The notes under the pieces: model-generated
The model's database searches: none
What the model was told of the DNA's origin: nothing
What the model saw: only the letters and a program-made list of their open reading frames with translations
Shown: piece after piece, positions 26,318 to 33,738 of the stretch
Position numbering within the stretch: position 1 is the stretch's first letter
How the letters are laid out: each line of letters begins with the position of its first letter
Translations under genes and position numbers: made by a program
Assembly (NCBI GenBank): GCA_019694675.1
Contig: JAIBBK010000019.1
Location: 27,127-91,126 of the forward strand
Direction: 5' to 3'
DNA: 64,000 nt
DNA from: Ignavibacteria bacterium
Lineage (GTDB): Bacteria; Bacteroidota; Ignavibacteria; Tepidaquicellales; Tepidaquicellaceae

Positions 26318-27445
26318 TCACGATGCTGAAGTCACTGCCTTTGGACTTCCGTTATCGTCATCAAGTTCATGTGTTGCCTTCAGCTCGAGAGTTCTCTTCT
26401 TCTCTGCGGCGGAAATGAATCCGACTGATATGAGAATGAATACCAGCGAGAGCCAGTCCGCTGTTCCGGGGAATTTTCCGCCGAAGAACAACCAGAACAG
26501 CAAAGTTGCCGCCGTGCCTGCAACAAGAGATGTCAGCCTGTTGACAAGCCCCGCGAATGTGGCGGTCCTTCCCTTGAACATGAATATGAATACGGAAAAG
26601 AATGCAACTATGCCGAATGCGGTGCCTGCGAGTATTGCCCAGCCCCACATCGGATGAATGTTGCTGAACGAATCCACAAACGATACAACCTGAGGCAGGT
26701 CCCAGCCAAAATACCTGAAACCCAGGAAAACAAGAATGCCTCCAAGGATCATTGTAATGCTTGCGGCAATCTGCTCGATCCCGAAGAAGCCTTTATTGTC
26801 CTGCTTAACGCCCTTGGCTCTTGTGTTCTTGTAATAGTTCATGATGTAGATCCTTATGAAGTATGCAATGATGTAACTTATGAGGATCGTCATAGCCGCC
26901 GCATTGTAAATGAAGTCAAATTCTCCCTGCTTTCCGAAGAAGACATTGATAGCCACTGCTATGACAGCGAACACAACAGCAATGTTCTCTTCCATGTAAA
27001 TCTTCTTCTTCAGTATGCCTTTGCGTATCTGTATCTCGTCAACTATCCTGCTGATCACGATCACACTGCCCCGCATAATCACCATCGCAACCATAACGGA
27101 GATGGGAAGGGAGTACATGAGCGTAGTGGTAGGGATCACAACCGCCGTGCAGATCCCCGAAGGTATGATGTACAGCAGTTCTTCGGGAACGGTGAATCCC
27201 AGTAGTCTGGCGGTTCCGTTGGATTGTATCCTGTACCAGCCGAGAATTATCACAACAGCAAGCGCAAACATGTTGCCCCCAATTGTGCTGTAAACCAGGT
27301 ATTGCATATCGGTCATTCCCGGAAATCCGAGATCGGCCTTTCCCAGGAAGTACTTGACGCTCAGACCGGTTATTACATAAAACACAAAGTAGCCGATGCA
27401 AAGCTGTATCAGCCTTCCGGTACTTCCTTCTTTTGTTTTCCACAT
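26318..27445 (-). CDS. Multi-span membrane protein of unknown function
   Basis: This 375-residue inner-membrane protein has about ten predicted transmembrane helices and a short charged C-terminal tail (ELKATHELDDDNGSPKA). Two halves each seem to carry a five-helix bundle, which recalls drug/metabolite (EamA-like) transporters, although no EamA signature is clear. A basic loop (DEIQIRKGILKKKIYMEEN) precedes helix five. It lies in a tight leftward gene run after a small membrane protein. A transporter is the best guess; the substrate is unknown. Confidence 0.7.
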   Translation of the reverse strand: MWKTKEGSTGRLIQLCIGYFVFYVITGLSVKYFLGKADLGFPGMTDMQYLVYSTIGGNMFALAVVIILGWYRIQSNGTARLLGFTVPEELLYIIPSGICTAVVIPTTTLMYSLPISVMVAMVIMRGSVIVISRIVDEIQIRKGILKKKIYMEENIAVVFAVIAVAINVFFGKQGEFDFIYNAAAMTILISYIIAYFIRIYIMNYYKNTRAKGVKQDNKGFFGIEQIAASITMILGGILVFLGFRYFGWDLPQVVSFVDSFSNIHPMWGWAILAGTAFGIVAFFSVFIFMFKGRTATFAGLVNRLTSLVAGTAATLLFWLFFGGKFPGTADWLSLVFILISVGFISAAEKKRTLELKATHELDDDNGSPKAVTSAS

Positions 27446-27477
27446 ATCCTGTATCTGCTCCCGGTGTTTGAGTTAAA

Positions 27478-27780
27478 TCAAATGAAAACATATATAATGT
27501 ACAACATCAGTCCGAGCGAACTTACGATCCTGTGATAGTATCCGCCTTTTATGCCAAGCGGAAGAATGAGCATCATGGCAAGTGATGACAGGATCAATAC
27601 CAGTCTGGTGATGTCTCCGAGACTGAAGTAAGCATTGACGGCAAGTGCTGCTATCAGAACCGAATATATTGCCTGATGGCTTCGCTTTGTAACTGACAGT
27701 TTGCCCGTAAAGAGCATCCATCCGATCGCATAGTTTGAGAAATAAAGAATGAGCCCGGCATACATAATCAGGTGGCTCAA
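27478..27780 (-). CDS. Small membrane protein of unknown function
   Basis: This 100-residue protein has three hydrophobic stretches (MSHLIMYAGLILYFSNYAIG, SVLIAALAVNAYFSLG, LVLILSSLAMMLILPLGI) and a fourth near the C-terminus (IVSSLGLMLYIIYVF). It starts 6 nt after the nitroreductase stop and ends 32 nt before the next membrane-protein gene, so it is embedded in the operon. Hydrophobicity and spacing support it as a real gene. An overlapping frame on the same strand (27473-27790) lacks these features. No family is recognised. Confidence 0.6.
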   Translation of the reverse strand: MSHLIMYAGLILYFSNYAIGWMLFTGKLSVTKRSHQAIYSVLIAALAVNAYFSLGDITRLVLILSSLAMMLILPLGIKGGYYHRIVSSLGLMLYIIYVFI

Positions 27781-27786
27781 TGATCC

Positions 27787-28569
27787 TCACTGTTTAAAAG
27801 CATTGCCAAACCTGTTGCTGAAGGCAAGCTCGCCGAACTCTTTTCTTTGTGATGAACGCCAGTCAATTGCAGGGCGCTTCATATCCGGGTCAACGTAACC
27901 CATCCTGAACACTGCTGCAAGTTCGTAATCTTCAGGAATGCCGAGTAAGTCGGCGAGTTCATTCCATTTTGCAGGGATCTCTCCCGGCGTTGAAATGAAC
28001 TGCATTCCCATGCCGATAGCTGTCGTAACAAGCCAAAGAGTCTGTATCACTGCGCCCATAGAGATCACGGAATAGAATCCGGAGAGTTCTTCCTTTTTGT
28101 ATTCTTCCTTTGCAAGCGCGATTGCAAAGAGCATCGGAGACGTTGATACAAGCTTCTCTTCGTCGTTTCCGAGTATTCTTGAAACTCTGAAGCGTGAAAT
28201 CACTTTCCCGCCTGCCTCTGAAAAGATGCTTTTTGCAAACGGCTTAAGGAATGAAGGCAGATGATCTATATGTATGCCGTCCTTCGTCTTCTCGATCTCT
28301 TCTTCGCTGAATCGGAAGTACTTTCTGTACTGCTTCCAGAATCTTCCGTCATCCATAAGCTGCACCATCGAGTCGCCTGCGATCTTTGCGATCCTGTCAA
28401 TGATCTTACTCTCCTGAACTATCACAAACCTCCAAGGCTGTGAATTAAAATGGCTCGGTGAATGCGAAGCCATCTTGACAAGAAGCTCCACGTCATCCCG
28501 TGAGACCTTCCTATCCGCAAACGCAGTGTTCGTGGTCTTACGGTTTACAATAGCATCAAAGAGTTCCAA
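27787..28569 (-). CDS. Nitroreductase-family FMN oxidoreductase
   Basis: This 260-residue flavoprotein has the N-terminal family pattern (MELFDAIVNRKTTNTAF with the Arg-Lys for FMN phosphate, then ASHSPSHFNSQPWRFVIV). The C-terminal half has SVISMGAVIQTLWLVTTAIG, GMGMQFISTPGE and a closing MGYVD segment. An insert of about 60 residues (75-135) separates the halves. The family reduces nitro groups, quinones or enones with NAD(P)H; the natural substrate is unknown. It begins 4 nt after the DUF1287 gene. Confidence 0.86.
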   Translation of the reverse strand: MELFDAIVNRKTTNTAFADRKVSRDDVELLVKMASHSPSHFNSQPWRFVIVQESKIIDRIAKIAGDSMVQLMDDGRFWKQYRKYFRFSEEEIEKTKDGIHIDHLPSFLKPFAKSIFSEAGGKVISRFRVSRILGNDEEKLVSTSPMLFAIALAKEEYKKEELSGFYSVISMGAVIQTLWLVTTAIGMGMQFISTPGEIPAKWNELADLLGIPEDYELAAVFRMGYVDPDMKRPAIDWRSSQRKEFGELAFSNRFGNAFKQ

Positions 28570-28573
28570 AATA

Positions 28574-29275
28574 TCAGTTGTCCTTTATCCTGTAATGACC
28601 GGTGATCTTCCACTTGTAGAGCTTGTCTTCATCCGCAATGTGTCCCGGGTCGGGGTGATTGTGGATCACAGTATGTCTTCCTTCCGCTGTGCCGTCTGAG
28701 ACAATGCCTGTATGATCGCTGGCGCCGTCTTCATTCATGTCCCACACCACAATGTCTCCCGGCTGAAAGTCGTTATTGCCCGGCGATTGCCAGTATTTTC
28801 CGAACCAGACCTCAAGGTTCATGACTCTCCTGTGGTCAATGTTCGGATCAGCTTTTTTCTTACCCCATCGCGAAATCGGATAATCCGACATTGCGGCCTT
28901 AATGTCTTTGTTAACGGCCTCCTGAAGATCAACAATCCCGGCATATCTCAGCGATCTGACTATAACATCCGTGCACACTCCTATCTTCGGATCAAGATCG
29001 CCTCCGGGAAACACCCTGCTTCCGGTGTTCACGCCGTCTTTGTATGTAAGCACATAATATCCCATTGTCAGATCATACTCTGTTCCCTCGGAGAGATTCT
29101 TCTTTGCGCCTTCCACTATCATCCTTTGCTTATCATCAGACTTTCGGGAGCCCGTTTGATTGTCATTCAGCTTCGCAAAACCGTTGGCATCCAGCCGGCA
29201 GAAATTGAAAACAAACAAGAATCCTGCACAAAGAAGCACTGTTGATGATATCAGGAAACTGAATTGTCTTTGCAT
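28574..29275 (-). CDS. DUF1287 (NlpC/P60-like) exported protein
   Basis: This 233-residue protein has an N-terminal hydrophobic signal or anchor (FLISSTVLLCAGFLFVFNF). The rest matches DUF1287: DPKIGVCTDVIVRSLRYAG supplies the Cys of a cysteine-peptidase-like site. QPGDIVVWDMNEDGASDHTGIVSD carries the conserved His (SDHTGIV), and HTVIHNHPDPG carries a further His. The family is related in fold to amidase/endopeptidases that act on cell-wall peptides, but its activity is not known. It belongs to the leftward operon, 41 nt after the cupin gene and 4 nt before the nitroreductase. Confidence 0.82.
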   Translation of the reverse strand: MQRQFSFLISSTVLLCAGFLFVFNFCRLDANGFAKLNDNQTGSRKSDDKQRMIVEGAKKNLSEGTEYDLTMGYYVLTYKDGVNTGSRVFPGGDLDPKIGVCTDVIVRSLRYAGIVDLQEAVNKDIKAAMSDYPISRWGKKKADPNIDHRRVMNLEVWFGKYWQSPGNNDFQPGDIVVWDMNEDGASDHTGIVSDGTAEGRHTVIHNHPDPGHIADEDKLYKWKITGHYRIKDN

Positions 29276-29316
29276 GAAAAGTCTAATGGAATTTTAACAG
29301 GTCAAGAAAATAATGA

Positions 29317-29820
29317 TCAGCCTCTTCCGAAATCATCAGAGATCCTTCTTATGTCTTCTTCGTCTGATGGATCATCCGGAAATGTGTGAACCCATATCTC
29401 CGCAACAACACCCCAGTCATTCAGGCCAACCAGACGGTGCCTTGTACCAAGTTTCATTTCAACAAGGTCTTCATTATTGTAAATGTCCATCTCCGGTGGC
29501 TGCTCATCTGTATCGCTCATGTAAATGCCCACGGGACCGTTTACAATCCGCCAAAGTTCCGAACGCCTCTCATGAGACTGCCACGAAAGTTTCTTCCCGG
29601 GCTCAACCACAAGTATCTTAGGGCTCACGTTAAGTTTGGAGATGTCGAACGGCAGTTCGATGCCATTGAAGTAGTTGTTAAGAAATACCGGAAGGCTCTC
29701 ATTGCCGATCCTGAAAAAGCCTCCCCACGGACGTTCAAAGTCCTCACCCGATACGGAAATGCCCTTTGTGGTAAGTTCGGTTCTTATCTCACCTGCTATT
29801 AAATTCTTGTCCTTTGTCAA
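29317..29820 (-). CDS. Cupin, mannose-6-phosphate isomerase type II-like
   Basis: This 167-residue single-domain cupin has the motifs FERPWGGFFRI, VEPGKKLSWQSHERRSELWRI and KLGTRHRLVGLNDWGVVAEIW. These correspond to the metal-site motif (H-x-R-x-E) and the second cupin motif (RHRL) of the C-terminal domain of type II phosphomannose isomerases. Proteins like this are sometimes named phosphoheptose isomerase in databases. A sugar-phosphate isomerase role is likely but the substrate is not certain. It starts 6 nt after the lhgO stop. Confidence 0.78.
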   Translation of the reverse strand: MTKDKNLIAGEIRTELTTKGISVSGEDFERPWGGFFRIGNESLPVFLNNYFNGIELPFDISKLNVSPKILVVEPGKKLSWQSHERRSELWRIVNGPVGIYMSDTDEQPPEMDIYNNEDLVEMKLGTRHRLVGLNDWGVVAEIWVHTFPDDPSDEEDIRRISDDFGRG

Positions 29821-29826
29821 TTTGAG

Positions 29827-31098
29827 TCAGTAAGTTGAATTGAGTCTTTTGATCGCCTTCTCCGAAATCGTTTCGCCGATCGAAAACGACGCTGTGGCCG
29901 CAGGCGAAGGCGCATTGCAGACGTTGATCATTCCCTCGTCCTCGAGGATATGGAAGTCATCAATCAGGTTTCCGTTCATATCGCAGGCCTGAGCCCTTAC
30001 ACCTGCACCGCCATACATCAGGTCACTTTCCTTAATTGACGGCAGAAGTCGCTGAAGAGAACGTGTGAACAGCTTCTTTGAATATGACCGCCTGAACTCA
30101 TCGAGTCCGGTGCCTGCATATCTGAGAGCGAGTTTACGGAAACCGGCAAAAGTCAAAGTATCAAACGAATCCCTTAAATTAAAATCATTTTTTTTGTATC
30201 CCTCCCTTTTAAACGCAAGCACAGCATTAGGTCCGGCCTCAACACTGCCGTCGATCCTTCTTGTGAAGTGAACTCCGAGAAACGGAAACCGGGGATCGGG
30301 TACGGGATAGATCAGATTTCTAACCAGATTTTCGCGGCCGCTCCTGAGCTTATAATATTCACCCCGGAACGGTATGATCCTGAATCCGGGCTTAGCACCC
30401 GAGACGTCTGCGATCCTGTCGGAATGGAGCCCGGCACATGCGATGCAAAGTTTTGCGCTCACCGTTTTCAGATTCGTCCTTATGGTAATGTTCCGGGAAT
30501 CACTGCGGATCTCTTTGACCTCTTCTCCGAAGAACATTCTGCAATTCAGTTCAGATGCAAGCTGAACAAGTTTCGAACATACAGCTCTGTAATCTACTAT
30601 GCCTGTCTGCGGTACGAAGATCCCTTTAAGCCCGGATGCATGCGGCTCAAGCTCTTTTATCTCCTGACCGCTCACAGGGCGGCATCCCGTAAGGCCGTTT
30701 GCAATGCCTCTGCGGAGAAGTTCCTCCATGCGTTCAAATTCGCTTTCATCAGTTGCTGAGATCACTTTGCCGCAGATTTCAAACGGCACATCATGCTCGG
30801 AGCAGAATTCCACAAGCATTCCGTAACCGCGTATGCAGTTCAGCGCTTTCAGACTGCCGGGCTTGTAATATATTCCGGAGTGAATAACTCCGCTGTTATG
30901 TCCGGTCTGATGCATTGCTGAGCCGATCTCCTTTTCTATGATGCAGATCCTCAGCGAACTGTCATTGCAAAGCAGTCTGTATGCAGTGCTGAGGCCGAGT
31001 ATCCCTGCGCCTATTACGGCAATATCGAATGTGTTGTCCAAAATGATCTGCAAAGATAACTCTATTGATCCAAAGTGTCGGGAGAATATGTTCCCCAC
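29827..31098 (-). CDS. lhgO: L-2-hydroxyglutarate oxidase/dehydrogenase
   Basis: This 423-residue FAD enzyme oxidises L-2-hydroxyglutarate to 2-oxoglutarate, usually passing electrons to the quinone pool at the inner membrane. The FAD-binding DIAVIGAGILGLSTAYRL is near residue 25. Family motifs in order are MHQTGHNSGVIHSGIYYKPGS, IFVPQTGIVDYRAVC, FRGEYYKL, LIYPVPDPRFPFLGVHFTRR, GPNAVLAFKREGY, and the C-terminal GVRAQACDMNGNLIDDF and CNAPSPAATASFSIG. The ATG gives about 24 residues before the Rossmann motif; a TTG 57 nt further in is an alternative start. It is the first gene of the seven-gene leftward run. Confidence 0.93.
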   Translation of the reverse strand: MGNIFSRHFGSIELSLQIILDNTFDIAVIGAGILGLSTAYRLLCNDSSLRICIIEKEIGSAMHQTGHNSGVIHSGIYYKPGSLKALNCIRGYGMLVEFCSEHDVPFEICGKVISATDESEFERMEELLRRGIANGLTGCRPVSGQEIKELEPHASGLKGIFVPQTGIVDYRAVCSKLVQLASELNCRMFFGEEVKEIRSDSRNITIRTNLKTVSAKLCIACAGLHSDRIADVSGAKPGFRIIPFRGEYYKLRSGRENLVRNLIYPVPDPRFPFLGVHFTRRIDGSVEAGPNAVLAFKREGYKKNDFNLRDSFDTLTFAGFRKLALRYAGTGLDEFRRSYSKKLFTRSLQRLLPSIKESDLMYGGAGVRAQACDMNGNLIDDFHILEDEGMINVCNAPSPAATASFSIGETISEKAIKRLNSTY

Positions 31099-31259
31099 TT
31101 AACTTTGCGCTGAATTCTCACTGCCGGATTCATAACTTTTGTCATTCAGGATCATCAGGCAACATGCATGCATAAATCAGAACATACAATCATCTGAACA
31201 GGAAATCATTCATTGGCTTTACGGCTGTCAGTCTGCTGAACTTCCTTATCGCGGCGGTC

Positions 31260-32423
31260 ATGGGGCTTGCGCTCCGTTTTGCCGCGCTTGGCGGCGCTCT
31301 GGTTTTCGATTATCAGAATATGCTTCACGCGCACTCGCATATTGCGGCTCTCGGCTGGGTTTATCAGATGATGTTTGTTCTGCTCGTCCAAACTTATGTG
31401 CCGGAGGAAAACAGATCATTCCGAAGACTTTTCATTGTGACACAGTTGTCGGTGTTTGGAATGATGGTGAGCTTTCCTTTGCAGGGCTACGGCACCTGCT
31501 CAATAATCTTTTCCGCGCTTCACATATTATGCACATACTCTTTTGTATTCCTGATTCTCAAGCGCTCGGTATTTAAGAATGATCTTGAGAAAGCGGCGTT
31601 ACGGGCCGCTTGCATGTTCCTCCTGCTCACCACTGCAGGCATATTAAGCCTTGCATTGTCGATCAAATTCTTTGGAAAGGGATCCGTTCAGTATCTTCTC
31701 AGCATTCAGTTCTATCTCCATTTTCTGTTCAACGGAGCTTTTGTATTCGGTCTGCTTGCAGTACTTTTCAGTAAGATGCCTCCGGATGTCAAAGCAGAGA
31801 CTGTCAGAAAGTGCATACATGGGATCTCCTGGATCGCACTGTCAGTTCTTTTCGGTTTTTCACTTCCGCTGATGTGGTTCTATCCCGGAGAGATCTGGTA
31901 CACTCTTTACGGCGTCTCGGTCTTTCAGCAGGCCGCAGGAGCAGTTCTGCTGTACATTTCGGTCAGGCAGATTGTATCCGACAGTTTCAGAGAGTCCGGA
32001 ACTGCGGTCAGGGTCCTTCTGTCATTGTCAATTGCCGGAATTGTTGCCAAGGTTTTGATTCAGTTGATGCTTGTTGTGCCTCTGTTCATAAGTGCGGCGT
32101 TTGAGATCAGGAATCTCTTCATCGGATATATTCATCTGCTCATGCTTGGAGTGGTGTCCGGCGTTATGCTGAGTTTGATCGTGAAGGGAGCGGCCGGTAT
32201 GCCTGAGCGGCAAAACAGGTTCATACTGCCTTCGGCAGTTTTTGTTGCAGGTGTGTTTTTATCTGAACTCGTTATCTTCATTCAGGGTCTGGCACATTTT
32301 ACCGGAACCGCAAGCATTCCGAACTATCCTCTTCTTCTGTTTGTATTGAGCTTGATGATCGTAACGGCAGTCGGGTTGTTTCTTTTCAGATTCATAAAGA
32401 TGTTCAGAAATGATCTGTGTTGA
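31260..32423 (+). CDS. Multi-span membrane protein with oxidase-like His motif, start uncertain
   Basis: This hydrophobic protein of at least 387 residues has about eleven transmembrane segments. The pattern LLHAHSHIAALGW appears here as MLHAHSHIAALGWVYQMM; it resembles heme-copper oxidase subunit I-like proteins common in Bacteroidota, and I know of no proven activity for them. The first helix clearly starts before the ATG at 31260: the frame is open back to 31176 and encodes FIGFTAVSLLNFLIAAVMG. The true start is therefore probably upstream, perhaps CTG at 31194 (giving LNRKSFIGF), as no ATG, GTG or TTG is in that part of the frame. It is divergent from lhgO. Confidence 0.75.
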   Translation: MGLALRFAALGGALVFDYQNMLHAHSHIAALGWVYQMMFVLLVQTYVPEENRSFRRLFIVTQLSVFGMMVSFPLQGYGTCSIIFSALHILCTYSFVFLILKRSVFKNDLEKAALRAACMFLLLTTAGILSLALSIKFFGKGSVQYLLSIQFYLHFLFNGAFVFGLLAVLFSKMPPDVKAETVRKCIHGISWIALSVLFGFSLPLMWFYPGEIWYTLYGVSVFQQAAGAVLLYISVRQIVSDSFRESGTAVRVLLSLSIAGIVAKVLIQLMLVVPLFISAAFEIRNLFIGYIHLLMLGVVSGVMLSLIVKGAAGMPERQNRFILPSAVFVAGVFLSELVIFIQGLAHFTGTASIPNYPLLLFVLSLMIVTAVGLFLFRFIKMFRNDLC

Positions 32424-32550
32424 GTTTTCCGACCTGATCTTATGCGGGTGAACCTGTTGCTGTGAACAGGGCAGGTGTCGCATAATTACACTTGAATGTC
32501 TCCCTCCGTTGGCTATGTTTCTGCAAATGCAACTCAATCAATAACATACC

Positions 32551-33180
32551 ATGCTAAAGAAAGTCAAAGAGAAACCTGCGGCCGCATCAGGCGGTATATT
32601 TGATTCGATTCCGGCTCCGGCGCGCCGGGCGCTTATCGGCAAAGGCATTGATTCGCTTGTCAGGCTCTCAAAACATTCGAAGGAGGATCTTCTGAAACTT
32701 CACGGATTCGGACCTTCTTCAATACCCGCTGTAGAGTCACTTCTCAAGTCAGCCGGCTTGTCGCTTGCAAAGAAGCAGGACAAAGCAAACAGGGCGGGAG
32801 GATTTGCGGATGTTGACGAATACATTTCTTCTCAGCCCGCGGAACTCATTCCTGTGCTTAATGAATTGAGAAGAGTGATACTCAAATCGGTTCCGGGTGC
32901 AGAAGAGTTCATAAGCTATCAGCTTCCTTCTTACAGATACTTCGGGATCGTAATTCACTTCGGCGGTTTTAAGAAGCATTATTCGATATTTCTCAGGCCT
33001 AAGTACCTGCAGGAGTTCCTTCCTGAACTTAGCGCATACAGAACCACTAAGTCAGCAGTGAATTTCCCTCTGGGCTCTCCTGTGCCTGTGAAGCTCATTT
33101 CAAAGATCGCAAAGTATGTTGCAGACCGGAACCGGCTTGAAGCAAAGGCAAAGGAAGCTCAGAAGAAATCAAAGAAGTAG
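32551..33180 (+). CDS. DUF1801 protein with N-terminal helix-hairpin-helix-like domain
   Basis: This 209-residue cytoplasmic protein has two parts. Residues about 9-65 (FDSIPAPARRALIGKGIDS, LSKHSKEDLLKLHGFGPSSI) resemble the helix-hairpin-helix of the RNA polymerase alpha C-terminal domain, often fused to small domains in this way. Residues about 85-195 match DUF1801 (YISSQPAELIPVLNELRR, SVPGAEEFISYQLPSYRY, FKKHYSIFLRP). The tail is Lys-rich. Function is unknown; DNA or protein binding is possible. Confidence 0.82.
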   Translation: MLKKVKEKPAAASGGIFDSIPAPARRALIGKGIDSLVRLSKHSKEDLLKLHGFGPSSIPAVESLLKSAGLSLAKKQDKANRAGGFADVDEYISSQPAELIPVLNELRRVILKSVPGAEEFISYQLPSYRYFGIVIHFGGFKKHYSIFLRPKYLQEFLPELSAYRTTKSAVNFPLGSPVPVKLISKIAKYVADRNRLEAKAKEAQKKSKK

Positions 33181-33318
33181 GACATTTTTTCTTATCGGTG
33201 CGATTCAGACATTGGCCCGAACTCTTCGGAGAAATTCAAGTCTGTTTGTTTTCAACTGAGTTATTATTGCCGCTTTGGTATCTTAATCCATAATTGTTTC
33301 ATTTAGCTAAGGAGTATG

Positions 33319-33738
33319 ATGACAATCAGGATCATTGACAGGAGCAAATATTTCAAAGGCCTTCTGCTGTTGATACGCCAGGACAGGAAAGTGACGGAGA
33401 CCGAAAAGAAACTTATGATGAGAATTGGAAAGTCGCTTGGATTTGAAAGAGAATTCTGCATAAACGTCATTCATGAGATACTTGACAATGTTCACATCTC
33501 TGACGAGATCCCGGAGTTCTCTTCCAAAGAGCTTGCGAAGAAATTCATCAGGGACGGTCTTGCGATTGCAGTGTCCGATGTGGAGGTTCACCCCGATGAG
33601 GAAAAATGGCTCAGGACTGCGGCAGAGAGGAACGGCCTCGACATCGATTGGTTCATGGAAGAACTTTCAAAGGCATCACTGAGAAAAGAGCTGCCCGGTA
33701 TTCTGGAAGTGGAAAGTCTTTCAGTGAAGCATTCATGA
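33319..33738 (+). CDS. TerB-like helical protein
   Basis: This protein of about 139 residues is all helical. It shows the TerB-like arrangement of an acidic motif (DNVHISDEI) and a second one (VSDVEVHPDEEKWL) around repeated helices, as in tellurite-resistance/stress proteins and DnaJ-associated TerB domains. An AAGGAG at 33309-33314 favours the ATG at 33319 over the ATG at 33316. Its last codons overlap the next gene's start (ATGA), so it is coupled to the large cyclase/STAND/TPR regulator. The TerB call rests on pattern and could be a related helical fold. Confidence 0.62.
   Translation: MTIRIIDRSKYFKGLLLLIRQDRKVTETEKKLMMRIGKSLGFEREFCINVIHEILDNVHISDEIPEFSSKELAKKFIRDGLAIAVSDVEVHPDEEKWLRTAAERNGLDIDWFMEELSKASLRKELPGILEVESLSVKHS

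Noticed and set aside
26654..27205. A 183-codon plus-strand frame over the multi-span membrane gene
   Set aside because: Antisense shadow, His- and Asn-rich, with no family likeness.
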